Below, piece after piece: positions 28,088 to 39,270 of a stretch of 64,000 bases of DNA. Numbering within the stretch: the first letter of the stretch is position 1; every line of letters starts with the position of its first letter. The notes beneath the pieces were generated by a model. It did not search any database. It was not told the DNA's origin and was given only the letters and a program-made list of their open reading frames with translations. The stretch comes from Actinomycetales bacterium. Its GTDB lineage: Bacteria; Actinomycetota; Actinomycetes; Actinomycetales; Dermatophilaceae. Made by a program: the position numbers and the translations under genes. The stretch covers positions 1 to 64,000 of the forward strand of contig PDRO01000004.1 of NCBI GenBank assembly GCA_002748155.1, given 5' to 3'.

Positions 28088-29359
28088 ATGACCGACTTCT
28101 ACGGTTCCGACTTCGATGCCCTGTCGTCTTTCGATCCGGACATCGCCGGCGTCCTGCTCTCCGAGCTCGACCGGATCCGCGGCGGCTTGCAGCTCATCGC
28201 GAGCGAGAATCTCTCCAGTCCCGCCGTGCTGACCGCGCTTGGTTCGACCTTGTCGAACAAGTATGCCGAGGGCTATCCGGGGCGGCGTTACTACGGTGGC
28301 TGCACGGAGGTCGACAAGGCTGAGCAGATCGCCATCGACCGGTGCACGGAGCTCTTCGGCGCCGACCATGCCAATGTGCAACCGCACAGCGGGGCCAGCG
28401 CCAACCAGGCCGTCTACGGTGCTTTCCTCGCACCCGGCGAGACAATGCTCGGGATGAGTCTGCCGCACGGTGGCCACCTCACCCACGGCGCCAAAGTGAG
28501 TTTCAGCGGCAAATGGTTCAACGTCGTGCATTACGGGGTGGATAGGGAGACCGAAGACATCGACTACGACCAGGTCGAGGCGTTGGCCAAGGAGCATCGA
28601 CCGAAGGTCCTGCTCGCTGGTGGCTCGGCGATCCCGCGCTTGATCGACTTCGAACGCTTCCGGGCGATCGCGGACGAGGTCGGTGCGGTCTTTTGGGTTG
28701 ATGCCGCCCACTTCATCGGGTTGGTCGCCGGAAAGGCGATTCCCAGCCCGGTGCCGTATGCCGATGTCGTCTCGTTCACGACCCACAAGGTGCTGCGGGG
28801 TCCGCGCTCGGGTGCGATCGTCTGCAAGGCCGAGTATGCCGCTGCAATCGACAAAGCAGTCTTCCCGATGATGCAGGGTGGGCCGCAGATGCACACCATC
28901 GCGGCGAAGGCGGTCAACTTCAAGGAGTGCGCCACCCCGGAGTATGCCGCGTATGCCGCGCAGGTCGTCGCCAACGCCGCGACCCTCGCCGAGCAGCTCG
29001 GCAAGCATGGCATCCGGCCCACCACCGGCGGCACCGACACCCACCTGTCACTGCACGACCTCCAAGGCATCGAGGTCACCGGCAAGGACGCCGAGGCCCG
29101 CTGTGGCGCTGCCGGGATCGTGCTGAACAAGAACGCCATCCCCTTCGACCCGGCCCCACCGAGTGTCGCCTCGGGCATCCGGGTGGGCACACCGAGCGTC
29201 ACGACCCAGGGGATGGGTGAGGCCGAGATGGTGATCATTGCCGAGCTCATCGCGCGGGCGATCAAGGATGGCGATGCTGACCCTGAGCACCCGGTCTCCC
29301 GGCAAGTGCGTGCCCAGGTGACCGACCTGGTGACCCGCTACCCGGCATACCCCCGGTGA
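28088..29359 (+). CDS. glyA: Serine hydroxymethyltransferase
   Basis: 423 residues; GGAG lies eight bases before the ATG. PLP fold I enzyme: LIASENLSS, YPGRRYYGG, QPHSGASANQ and the Schiff-base lysine in SFTTHKVLRGPRSG (about K234). It converts serine and tetrahydrofolate to glycine and 5,10-methylene-THF. Encoded between tsaC and wecA-like, as in many Micrococcales. No riboswitch was recognised upstream. Confidence 0.96.
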   Translation: MTDFYGSDFDALSSFDPDIAGVLLSELDRIRGGLQLIASENLSSPAVLTALGSTLSNKYAEGYPGRRYYGGCTEVDKAEQIAIDRCTELFGADHANVQPHSGASANQAVYGAFLAPGETMLGMSLPHGGHLTHGAKVSFSGKWFNVVHYGVDRETEDIDYDQVEALAKEHRPKVLLAGGSAIPRLIDFERFRAIADEVGAVFWVDAAHFIGLVAGKAIPSPVPYADVVSFTTHKVLRGPRSGAIVCKAEYAAAIDKAVFPMMQGGPQMHTIAAKAVNFKECATPEYAAYAAQVVANAATLAEQLGKHGIRPTTGGTDTHLSLHDLQGIEVTGKDAEARCGAAGIVLNKNAIPFDPAPPSVASGIRVGTPSVTTQGMGEAEMVIIAELIARAIKDGDADPEHPVSRQVRAQVTDLVTRYPAYPR

Positions 29360-29409
29360 CCTGACCCCGGCAAACCGAGCCCCTGCCGAAAGGAGGTCCG
29401 ACCCGGCAC

Positions 29410-30510
29410 GTGCGCGAATACCTGCTCGTCTGCATCGTGGCGATGGCGGCGACTTACGTCGCCACGCCATTCGTTCGTGCCCTCGCGGTCATTCTCAAGG
29501 CGGTCACCCCGCTTCGGGAGCGGGACGTTCATACGGTGCCGATCCCCAGGCTGGGGGGACTGGCGATTTTCGCAGGATTCGCGGCGGCCACGCTGGTGGC
29601 CCGCAACCTGCCTTTTCTCAGCGGCACCTATGGGCAGGGCCAACTCACCGGAGTGCTTTTCGGCGCGGCCATCATCGTCGTCGTCGGCGCGATCGACGAT
29701 GTCCGTGAGCTGGATTGGCTCACCAAACTCGCTGGTCAGCTGCTGGCCGCCGGGGTGATGGCCTATCGAGGTGTGATGATGCTGCAGGTCCCGTTCTTCG
29801 GGACGAGCACCGTGCTGCCGTGGCTTGCGCTCGTGGCGTTGACCATGGTCATCGTCCTCGCCACGATCAACGCAGTGAACTTCATCGACGGCCTGGACGG
29901 ACTGGCTGCCGGGATCGTCGCGATCGCGGCGCTGGCTTTCTTCGCCTATTCCTATTTGATCAGTTACACCTTCAATCCGCCGAACGAGTTCACCACGGCG
30001 ACCTTTCTCTCGGCAGCCACGCTGGGGTGCTGTCTGGGTTTCTTGCCGCATAACTTCAATCCCGCGCGATTGTTCATGGGTGACTCCGGGGCCTTGTTGC
30101 TCGGGCTGCTGCTCGCGGCCGCGACGATCTCGTTGACCGGGAACGTCGATCCGGCGGCGGTGAGCGGGGATGCCTGGGTGGCCTCGCTGCTGCCGATTGC
30201 CGCACCGCTGGCTGTGCTGTCGCTGCCGTTCCTTGACATGGTGCTCGCGGTCTTCCGGCGCACGCGGGCCGGGCAGCGGCCCTGGCAGCCCGACAGCAAA
30301 CACCTGCACCACTGGATGCTGACCATCGGCCACGGTCACCGGGAGGCGGTGCTTATCCTCTATCTCTGGGGGGCGGTGCTGGCCCTCGGCACGGTGTCGA
30401 TGGCCTTCTACCAGGGATGGTTGCTGGTGGCGATTATCGTCGGCGCGGTGCTCGTCGCTGCGGTCCTCACCGCTCGACTACCCAATTGGTTGTCCAACAA
30501 GCGCTTGTGA
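29410..30510 (+). CDS. wecA: Undecaprenyl-phosphate sugar-1-phosphate transferase (WecA/MraY family)
   Basis: 366 residues, GTG start after a strong AAAGGAGGT. About ten or eleven membrane helices. Family hallmarks: aspartates in IVVVGAIDDVRELDW, NAVNFIDGLDGLAAG and the loop SKHLHHWML with HxHH. It transfers a sugar-1-phosphate, usually GlcNAc-1-P, from the UDP sugar to undecaprenyl phosphate, starting wall teichoic/arabinogalactan-type or other surface glycans. Its stop lies in a perfect 9 bp hairpin. Precedes the ATP synthase locus as in other actinobacteria. Confidence 0.9.
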   Translation: MREYLLVCIVAMAATYVATPFVRALAVILKAVTPLRERDVHTVPIPRLGGLAIFAGFAAATLVARNLPFLSGTYGQGQLTGVLFGAAIIVVVGAIDDVRELDWLTKLAGQLLAAGVMAYRGVMMLQVPFFGTSTVLPWLALVALTMVIVLATINAVNFIDGLDGLAAGIVAIAALAFFAYSYLISYTFNPPNEFTTATFLSAATLGCCLGFLPHNFNPARLFMGDSGALLLGLLLAAATISLTGNVDPAAVSGDAWVASLLPIAAPLAVLSLPFLDMVLAVFRRTRAGQRPWQPDSKHLHHWMLTIGHGHREAVLILYLWGAVLALGTVSMAFYQGWLLVAIIVGAVLVAAVLTARLPNWLSNKRL

Positions 30511-30526
30511 TAGCTTTCACAAGCGC
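30501..30526. terminator. Hairpin overlapping the wecA stop codon
   Basis: GCGCTTGTG (30501-30509) and CACAAGCGC (30518-30526) pair perfectly around an 8-base loop containing CTTT. The 5' arm includes the last codons and stop of wecA. It may reduce read-through into the ATP synthase genes. Confidence 0.5.
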
Positions 30527-30575
30527 GCCGAGGTCGGCGCTGCTTCGCTTGATCCGAGCCCTGGACTGACGCCCC

Positions 30576-31022
30576 ATGACGCACACGACGCCGCGCCCGG
30601 CTGCCACGCCGGGAGCGCCGTTCGCGATGATCCTGCGCGGGGCCCTGGTGCCGAGTGCCATCGCCGGAGCAGTCGCCGCGCTGGGGCTGGTGATCTGGCG
30701 AGGCACAGGGTCGATTGCCGGCGTCCTGGTCGGGCTCGTCGTCGGGCTCGGGTTCTTCGCTTCCGGTCTCGGGTTGCTGTCCAAGTTGGTCCGGGATCGC
30801 AGCCCGATCACCTTCATGGCGGTTGCGATGAGCATCTACCTGGCTCAGGTCATCGCCTTGTTGCTGTTCCTCATCGCGTTCCGTGAAGCGGGCTGGCTCG
30901 ACGGACTCGCCTTCGGGCTCGTCGTGTTGGTGATCACCATCACGTGGCAGGTATTCCTCGTGCGCACCTGGCGGACGGCGCGGGTATATGTCTACGACAC
31001 AACGGGTTCCGAGCATGAGTAG
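30576..31022 (+). CDS. AtpI-like membrane protein ahead of the ATP synthase operon
   Basis: 148 residues with four hydrophobic helices (about 17-40, 46-68, 80-102, 110-130) and a short polar tail. Position directly before atpB and topology match the ATP synthase protein I class, which helps c-ring assembly; sequence similarity alone is too weak to prove it. The ATG is the first start after wecA; no strong ribosome binding site is visible. Confidence 0.7.
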   Translation: MTHTTPRPAATPGAPFAMILRGALVPSAIAGAVAALGLVIWRGTGSIAGVLVGLVVGLGFFASGLGLLSKLVRDRSPITFMAVAMSIYLAQVIALLLFLIAFREAGWLDGLAFGLVVLVITITWQVFLVRTWRTARVYVYDTTGSEHE

Positions 31023-31093
31023 GGTGACGGGCCGGGCACCCGACACGAGTGTGACGCCTCTGACCTGGTGTACTCACACGGGCACGAGTCCGG

Positions 31094-31146
31094 TAGTCTG
31101 CGAGCCGATCCTCTGCTGCACAACCCGCGTCGGGGTGTCCGCCCCG
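31094..31146 (+). promoter_or_regulatory. Possible atpB promoter and leader hairpin
   Basis: TAGTCT (31094-31099) fits TANNNT about 100 bp before atpB. In the leader, CGGGG (31131-31135) pairs with CCCCG (31142-31146). The -35 is unclear. Confidence 0.3.
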
Positions 31147-31196
31147 TCCGGGATCAGTGGTGCCGAGTCGTTCGCCGGGAGTGACAAGGAGTGGGT

Positions 31197-32042
31197 GTGA
31201 GCCTCAATGCGTGGGCCGCGAGCCTCGTGACCGGAGCCGGCAATTTCGTGACGGAAGGCGGGGCAGGCGGAGAAACGAGTTTCGAGTCTCCGGGCACAGC
31301 GGATTTCTACTGGCCGCTCATCGGCGGCGATCATGACTGGGCCTTCACTCGCCCGGCAGCGATGATCCTGATCTCAGTGGCTGTCCTCGGCTTCTTCTAC
31401 TTCTCGATATCGCGCAAGCTGGCTCTCGTGCCGGGCAAGACCCAGTGGATGGCTGAAGGTGTCTACGGCTTCGTGCGCAACACGATCGGCAAAGACATCA
31501 TCGGCGCCAAGGACTTCCGGCCGTTCTTGCCGCTGCTGTTCACGCTTTTCACGATGATCCTGCTGAACAACCTCTTCGGGGTCATCCCGTTCATCCAGTA
31601 TCCGACGATGAGCCGGGTCGCCTTCCCGATCGTGCTGACCCTGATCGTCTACGTCGTCTACCACACGACTGCGATCAGGCGGAAGCACGGCGTCGGTGGC
31701 TACCTCAAGTCGCTCATCCCGCCGGGCCTGCCGGGCTGGCTCAAGCCGATCCTGTTCGTGCTCGAGTTCCTCACCTACTTCGTGATCCGCCCACTGACGT
31801 TGTCGTTGCGGCTCTTCGGCAACATGCTCGCCGGACACCTCATGTTGCTCGTCTTCATCGTGGGCGGCGAGTACCTGCTGTTGCACGCTGACGGGTTGTT
31901 CCTCAACTTCTCGGGGGTCCTGTCGTTCTCCTTCGCGATCTTCATGACCTTCTTCGAGATCCTCATCGAGTTCCTGCAAGCCTTCATCTTCACCCTGCTC
32001 GCCGCGCTCTACATCGGCGACGCAGTCTCCGAGCATCACTAG
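31197..32042 (+). CDS. atpB: ATP synthase F0 subunit a
   Basis: 281 residues from GTG at 31197; AAGGAG ends six bases upstream, so this start is preferred over the GTG at 31191. Multi-span proton-channel subunit with the conserved helix LTLSLRLFGNMLAGHLML, containing the essential arginine facing the c-ring, and a final helix ending FTLLAALYIGDAVSEHH. First structural gene of the operon. Confidence 0.96.
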   Translation: MSLNAWAASLVTGAGNFVTEGGAGGETSFESPGTADFYWPLIGGDHDWAFTRPAAMILISVAVLGFFYFSISRKLALVPGKTQWMAEGVYGFVRNTIGKDIIGAKDFRPFLPLLFTLFTMILLNNLFGVIPFIQYPTMSRVAFPIVLTLIVYVVYHTTAIRRKHGVGGYLKSLIPPGLPGWLKPILFVLEFLTYFVIRPLTLSLRLFGNMLAGHLMLLVFIVGGEYLLLHADGLFLNFSGVLSFSFAIFMTFFEILIEFLQAFIFTLLAALYIGDAVSEHH

Positions 32043-32112
32043 ACGAGTCCGAACAACACTAAAGAGCACCAAAGATCATCAAGCACGACCGCTACGAGAG
32101 ACCGAAAACTGA

Positions 32113-32379
<267 letters not shown>

Positions 32380-32423
32380 GTCCGGCCTCTGAACCGTCCT
32401 ATTCCGACAGAAAGGAAGCGATC

Positions 32424-33062
32424 GTGACCATGGCGAGCATCCTGGTTGCCCCGGCGATGGTGCCGGCCTCCGGTGACGGCCCTGGCTGGCCCGAGGCGCT
32501 GCCGCTGCTGCCACACCCGGCTGAGATAGTCATCGGCATCATCGCCTTCGTGATCCTCTACTTGGTCTACTCCAAGTTGGTCGTGCCGGCGATGGAGCGC
32601 ATGTATGCCGAGCGCACGGCCGCCATCGAAGGTGGGATGCAGGCAGCCGAGCAGGCCCAGGCCGAAGCCAAAGCTGCGCTCGACAACTACAACGCTCAAC
32701 TGGCCGATGCCCGCAGCGAAGCCAACGAGATCCGCGAACAAGCCCGGGCCCAGGGCGCCGAGATCGTCGCCGAGATGCGGGCGCAGGCCCAGGCGGAGGC
32801 GAGCCGGATCGTTGACAGCGCTCAGCGCCAGATCGAGGCCGAGCGCCAGTCGGCGGTCGTCTCGCTGCGCTCCGAGGTCGGCCGGCTATCCACCGACCTG
32901 GCCAGCCGGATCGTCGGAGAATCGCTCCAGGACGAGGTGCGCCAGAAGGGCATCGTCGAGCGTTTCCTCGCCGAGCTCGAATCCGGCGAGATCGCCCCGG
33001 TGAAGGTCGGCTCGGGCGGCACTCCGGGAGCCGACGGGATCCGCCCCGGCAAGGACGGCTGA
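32424..33062 (+). CDS. atpF: ATP synthase F0 subunit b
   Basis: 212 residues from GTG at 32424 (AAAGGAAG upstream; an ATG two codons later is possible). One N-terminal membrane helix (about 33-55) followed by a long alanine/glutamate-rich coiled coil (about 60-190), the peripheral stalk. The C-terminal 20 residues are Gly/Pro-rich. One base separates it from atpH. Confidence 0.95.
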   Translation: MTMASILVAPAMVPASGDGPGWPEALPLLPHPAEIVIGIIAFVILYLVYSKLVVPAMERMYAERTAAIEGGMQAAEQAQAEAKAALDNYNAQLADARSEANEIREQARAQGAEIVAEMRAQAQAEASRIVDSAQRQIEAERQSAVVSLRSEVGRLSTDLASRIVGESLQDEVRQKGIVERFLAELESGEIAPVKVGSGGTPGADGIRPGKDG

Positions 33063-33063
33063 C

Positions 33064-33867
33064 ATGCAAGGTTCCTCACGGGCAGCCGTGGCGGCTAGCC
33101 AGAAGGCCTTCGACACGGCGATGGCAACACGCCCGGACACCGGTCGGCTTGCCGATGACCTCTTCGGGGTGGTCGGGGTGCTCGACGGCAGTGCTGCGCT
33201 GCGCCGGGCCCTCACCGACCCGACCAGGGAGACCACCGCCAAAGCCGAGCTCGTCCAGGGATTGTTCGCCGGCAAGATCGAGGCGGGTGCGCTGGATCTC
33301 GTCGGCACGATCGTCGGCCAACGCTGGTCCACCGAACGTGACCTCATCGACACCATCGAGATGCTCGGGGTCCAGTCCCTGATCGGTGGCACCGATACTG
33401 TCGACCGGATCGAGGACGAGCTGTTCCGTTTCGAGCGGATCATCGCGGCTGACCCGGCTTTGCGCCATGCGATCACCGATCGACGGGCCGATCCGGCGGC
33501 CAAGGCTGCGCTGGCCGAGCAACTGCTCAAGGACAAGGCCCAGCCGGAGACGCTCCGGCTGGTTCACCAAGCGCTCTCGGCTCCCCGGGGCCGGCGCTTC
33601 GACCAAGTCGTCGAGCACTACCTACGGGTCATCGCCGACCGGCGATCCGAGCTCTCGGCAACTGTCATCACAGCTGTCGACCTCACCGCAGCCCAGCGGG
33701 TGCGGCTCTCGGCGGCACTGCAACGCACCTACGACAAGGCGATTCATCTCAACGTGGTCGTCGACCCGGAAGTGATCGGCGGCATCCGGGTCGAGGTGGG
33801 CGACGAAGTCGTCGACGGCACCGTGTTGCGTCGCCTCGATGCCGCTAAACGACACATGGGCGGCTAG
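33064..33867 (+). CDS. atpH: ATP synthase F1 subunit delta
   Basis: 267 residues. Delta/OSCP fold: N-terminal helical bundle (about 1-160) and C-terminal beta domain with the signature VDPEVIGGIRVEVGDEVVDGTVLRRLDAAKR split here into its two recognisable halves, IGGIRVEVGDEVVDG and LRRLDAAK. Joins the b stalk to the alpha3beta3 head. It is a separate protein, not the b-delta fusion of mycobacteria. Confidence 0.95.
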   Translation: MQGSSRAAVAASQKAFDTAMATRPDTGRLADDLFGVVGVLDGSAALRRALTDPTRETTAKAELVQGLFAGKIEAGALDLVGTIVGQRWSTERDLIDTIEMLGVQSLIGGTDTVDRIEDELFRFERIIAADPALRHAITDRRADPAAKAALAEQLLKDKAQPETLRLVHQALSAPRGRRFDQVVEHYLRVIADRRSELSATVITAVDLTAAQRVRLSAALQRTYDKAIHLNVVVDPEVIGGIRVEVGDEVVDGTVLRRLDAAKRHMGG

Positions 33868-33942
33868 CCGCCCCGATTGAACGTGACAGAACCACCCGGT
33901 GAGGCGACAACCGCCGCCGAGACGAGCAGGAGAAGAGCACAG

Positions 33943-35583
33943 ATGACGGAGCTGACGATCCGTCCGGACGAGATCCGGGCCGCGCTGGACCAGTTCGTGA
34001 CGTCCTACGACCCCGGCACGGCGACCCGGGAGGAGGTCGGCCGGGTCATCGACGCCGCTGACGGCATCGCGCACGTCGAGGGGCTTCCCTCGGCGATGAC
34101 CAACGAGCTGCTGCAGTTCCAGGACGGCACACTGGGCATCGCGCTCAACCTCGACGTGCACGAGATCGGTGTCGTCGTGCTCGGTGCATTCGACGGCATC
34201 GAGGAGGGGCAGACCGTCAAGCGCACCGGTGAAGTGCTCTCGGTGCCGGTGGGTGACGCCTTCCTCGGGCGTGTCGTCAATCCACTCGGGCAGCCGATCG
34301 ACGGTCTCGGTGAGATCGCCGCCGAAGGGCGGCGAGCGCTGGAGCTGCAGGCTCCCACCGTCATGGAACGCAAATCCGTGCATGAGCCCTTGCAGACCGG
34401 CCTCAAGGCCGTCGATGCGATGACCCCGATCGGCCGCGGCCAGCGCCAGCTCATCATCGGCGACCGTCAGACCGGCAAGACGACCGTCGCCGTCGACACG
34501 ATCATCAACCAGAAACGCAACTGGGAGTCCGGCGACCCAGTGCAGCAGGTGCGTTGCATCTACGTCGCCATCGGCCAGAAGGGCTCGACCATCGCGGCCG
34601 TCCGCGGCACCCTCGAGGACGCCGGCGCGCTGGAATACACGACGATCGTCGCGGCCCCGGCCTCCGACGCCGCGGGCTTCAAGTACCTCGCCCCATATGC
34701 CGGCTCGGCCATCGGCCAGCACTGGATGTACCAGGGCAAACACGTGCTCATCGTCTTCGACGACCTGTCCAAGCAGGCCGAGGCCTACCGCGCCGTGTCG
34801 TTGCTGCTGCGTCGCCCGCCGGGTCGTGAGGCTTACCCTGGTGACGTCTTCTATCTGCACAGCCGCCTGCTCGAGCGGTGCGCCAAGCTCTCCGACGACA
34901 AAGGTGCTGGTTCGATGACCGGCTTGCCGATCATCGAGACCAAAGCCGGTGACGTGTCGGCCTATATCCCGACCAACGTCATCTCGATCACCGACGGTCA
35001 GATCTACCTGCAGGCCGACCTGTTCAACGCCAACGTGCGTCCGGCTATCGACGTCGGTGTGTCGGTGTCCCGAGTCGGTGGTGCCGCTCAAGTCAAGGGG
35101 ATGAAGGACGTCGCCGGGCGGCTCAAGCTCGACTTGGCGCAGTTCCGTGCCATGGAGGCTTTCGCGATGTTCGCCTCCGATCTCGACGCGGCCTCCCGGG
35201 CGCAGCTGGCTCGTGGCGCCCGCTTGGTCGAGCTGCTCAAGCAGCGCCAGAGCAGCCCGTTCGCCGTCGAGGAGCAGATTGTCTCGATCTGGCTCGGCAC
35301 GACCGGTCAGCTCGACTCGATCGCCGTCGAGGACATCCGCAAGTTCGAGACCGACTTCCTCGACCAGCTGCGTCGCAGTCAAGGTGGCCTGCTCGCGGCG
35401 ATCCGTGAGACCGGCAAGCTCGAGGACAGCACCCTCGACGGACTGCAGAAGGCCGTGGACGAGTTCAAGAAGGGCTTCGTCGGCGAAGGCAGCGACAACC
35501 TCGTCGAGGCCGGCACCGAGGCCACTCCCGAGGACCTCGCTGACGAGGACATCGAGCAGGCCCAGATCGTCAAGGATCACTGA
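33943..35583 (+). CDS. atpA: ATP synthase F1 subunit alpha
   Basis: 546 residues from ATG at 33943 (AGGAG upstream; [19 protein letters not shown] is the family start). P-loop GDRQTGKTT near residue 173 binds the non-catalytic nucleotide, and the alpha signature [17 protein letters not shown] is present. The C-terminal tail ([19 protein letters not shown]) is acidic and longer than in E. coli, as in other actinobacteria. Confidence 0.97.
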   Translation: MTELTIRPDEIRAALDQFVTSYDPGTATREEVGRVIDAADGIAHVEGLPSAMTNELLQFQDGTLGIALNLDVHEIGVVVLGAFDGIEEGQTVKRTGEVLSVPVGDAFLGRVVNPLGQPIDGLGEIAAEGRRALELQAPTVMERKSVHEPLQTGLKAVDAMTPIGRGQRQLIIGDRQTGKTTVAVDTIINQKRNWESGDPVQQVRCIYVAIGQKGSTIAAVRGTLEDAGALEYTTIVAAPASDAAGFKYLAPYAGSAIGQHWMYQGKHVLIVFDDLSKQAEAYRAVSLLLRRPPGREAYPGDVFYLHSRLLERCAKLSDDKGAGSMTGLPIIETKAGDVSAYIPTNVISITDGQIYLQADLFNANVRPAIDVGVSVSRVGGAAQVKGMKDVAGRLKLDLAQFRAMEAFAMFASDLDAASRAQLARGARLVELLKQRQSSPFAVEEQIVSIWLGTTGQLDSIAVEDIRKFETDFLDQLRRSQGGLLAAIRETGKLEDSTLDGLQKAVDEFKKGFVGEGSDNLVEAGTEATPEDLADEDIEQAQIVKDH

Positions 35584-35656
35584 GCGCGTCGGAGAACCTC
35601 GGCGAGCTCACGGCATACCGAAACCCTAGCCAGCACAACGAAGGAAGGCGGCCCCT

Positions 35657-38040
<2,384 letters not shown>

Positions 38041-38094
38041 GAGTCGGCAAGCTGGACGAACAGCTTCGACCCGCCGCATCCGGGTCAGGGCCGC

Positions 38095-38123
38095 GGGCCG
38101 GTCACCGTTTCGGTGGCCGGCCC
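38095..38123 (+). terminator. Very stable hairpin after atpD
   Basis: A 13 bp stem (38095-38107 with 38111-38123; one G-U pair) closed by a TTT loop, 54 bp after the atpD stop. Extremely GC-rich, with no T-run. By position it should stop or slow transcription between atpD and atpC. Confidence 0.65.
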
Positions 38124-38156
38124 GTAGCTGTGACCGGGGGTCGGGCCTGTCGATAA

Positions 38157-38270
38157 GTGCACAGTCGTGCGGCGAGTCGACCTGGGGCCGTGGCGAATCA
38201 CGGGATATGTGCACAGTCGTGCGGCGAGTCAACTTGGGACTGCGGCGAGTCACGAGATATGTGCACAGTC
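38157..38270 (+). repeat. 52 bp tandem repeat, 2.2 copies
   Basis: GTGCACAGTC recurs at 38157, 38209 and 38261, exactly 52 bp apart. Each unit contains GTGCGGCGAGTC, a TGGG segment, a second GCGGCGAGTC-like block and ends CACGGGATAT or similar. A single diverged inverted copy lies at 26991-27060. Confidence 0.88.
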
Positions 38271-38278
38271 AAGCGCTT

Positions 38279-38390
38279 ACTCGCGAGTCAGGCCGCCCGG
38301 GGAGGCCGACTCACGGGTCGGGCCGCCCGGGCAGGCCAGCTCACGGGTCGGGCCGCCCAGAGGCACCGACTCTCGGGTCGGCGGACGCCG
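38279..38390 (+). repeat. 30 bp tandem repeat, 3.7 copies
   Basis: Units begin at 38279, 38309, 38339 and 38369. Common pattern: ACTCACGGGTCGGGCCGCCC then a variable GGGCAGGC-like end. Because 30 is a multiple of three, one forward frame reads as a 10-residue repeat (DSRVGPPGQA), but that frame has no ribosome binding site, so it is treated as non-coding. Confidence 0.85.
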
Positions 38391-38452
38391 ACCGGCCGTG
38401 AGGCCGCCCACACCCTCCGGTTGCGGCGTGGCTGGGCGCACCCGACGCGCAC

Positions 38453-38496
38453 TAGACTCCGGAACCAGACTGGGGTCCGTCCTCTGAGGGGACCCC
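38453..38496 (+). promoter_or_regulatory. Candidate atpC promoter and leader hairpin
   Basis: TAGACT (38453-38458) fits the -10 consensus. Downstream, GGGGTCC (38472-38478) pairs with GGACCCC (38490-38496), with an inner CCT/AGG stem, ending 33 bp before the GTG of atpC. This would give atpC its own transcript. Confidence 0.4.
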
Positions 38497-38529
38497 GGCT
38501 CGAGGAAGTACGCTGAAGCGGAGGTCATC

Positions 38530-38790
38530 GTGGGTGTTTTGCAGGTGGAGTTGGTTGCTGCGGATCGCCGCGTGTGGCGAGGCGAGGCCGGCAGCGTGCG
38601 CTGTCGCACGAGCTCCGGCGAGCTCGGTGTCCTGCCCGGCCACACTCCGTTGCTCGGTTTGCTCGTCGAGGGCGACGTGGTGATCCGGGCGGTTGACGGG
38701 GCCGACCAGATGGCCGAAGTCGACAACGGGTTCCTCTCCGTCGAGCACGACCGGGTGACTATCGTGGCCGATCACGTGTCGGTCAGTTGA
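38530..38790 (+). CDS. atpC: ATP synthase F1 subunit epsilon, C-terminal domain absent
   Basis: 86 residues, GTG start with GGAGG six bases upstream. Only the N-terminal beta-sandwich is present (LQVELVAADRRVWRGEAGSV, GELGVLPGHTPLLGLL, NGFLSVEHDRVTIVADHV). The helical hairpin that inhibits ATP hydrolysis in longer epsilon subunits is missing, as is known for some Micrococcales. Separated from atpD by 489 bp. Confidence 0.93.
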   Translation: MGVLQVELVAADRRVWRGEAGSVRCRTSSGELGVLPGHTPLLGLLVEGDVVIRAVDGADQMAEVDNGFLSVEHDRVTIVADHVSVS

Positions 38791-38820
38791 CGGCGGCTGC
38801 TCGGGCTTGGGGGGTTGCTC

Positions 38821-39255
38821 GTGCCCGACCTACTGTTTGTCATTGAGGGCGTTCTCGGGGCAATCGTCGCGATCGGTCTCACCTATCTGCTGACGTCGAT
38901 CGGGCGGCGCCGGGCCATCGCTCGGGGCGCGCTGCTTACCATGTGCGCCTACGCGGCCGAGGGCGCGACGTCGTGGCGCCGCGGTCTGCTGCGCTTCGGA
39001 AGCGGGTCGGTCGAATGGTTCCCGATGGCCGGTCTGTCCGTCCGGCCGCGCTACCGGTGGGCTCGCCGCCAACTCGACCTCGGCTCAGCCACTCCCCAAC
39101 CCGACGGAGCCCGGCTCGATCTGATTGATCCGGTGCGGGTGGAGTGCCGGCACGCGGACGAGACCTTCCGCCTGGCGATGGCGCGCGACGCCTACATGGC
39201 GCTGCGCATCTGGGTCGAGGCAGCTCCGCCGGGAGGGTCCGCGACCGTGCACTGA
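38821..39255 (+). CDS. DUF2550 membrane protein
   Basis: 144 residues from GTG at 38821. One N-terminal membrane helix (LLFVIEGVLGAIVAIGLTYLL) then a soluble beta-rich domain (GLLRFGSGSVEWFPMAGLS, DLIDPVRVECRHADETFRLAM). The family is unique to actinobacteria and nearly always lies directly after atpC; function unknown. It converges on the adenosyltransferase gene with a 15 bp gap. Confidence 0.85.
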   Translation: MPDLLFVIEGVLGAIVAIGLTYLLTSIGRRRAIARGALLTMCAYAAEGATSWRRGLLRFGSGSVEWFPMAGLSVRPRYRWARRQLDLGSATPQPDGARLDLIDPVRVECRHADETFRLAMARDAYMALRIWVEAAPPGGSATVH

Positions 39256-39270
39256 TTCCCCTCGGCCGAC

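Larger units (their letters stand above)
38041..38529. other. 489 bp repeat-rich gap inside the ATP synthase gene order
   Basis: No supported gene. In order it holds a terminator-like hairpin (38095-38123), a 52 bp tandem repeat (38157-38270), a 30 bp tandem repeat (38279-38390), a candidate -10 (38453-38458) and a second hairpin (38472-38496) before atpC. In most bacteria atpD and atpC are nearly contiguous. Confidence 0.7.

Noticed and set aside
38157..38390. CRISPR array
   Set aside because: The 52 bp and 30 bp units are contiguous tandem repeats without unique spacers, and no cas genes are present.
38167..38487. Open frame with a 10-residue repeat between atpD and atpC
   Set aside because: It only translates the 52 bp and 30 bp DNA repeats; two other frames are open as well, and no start signal is present.
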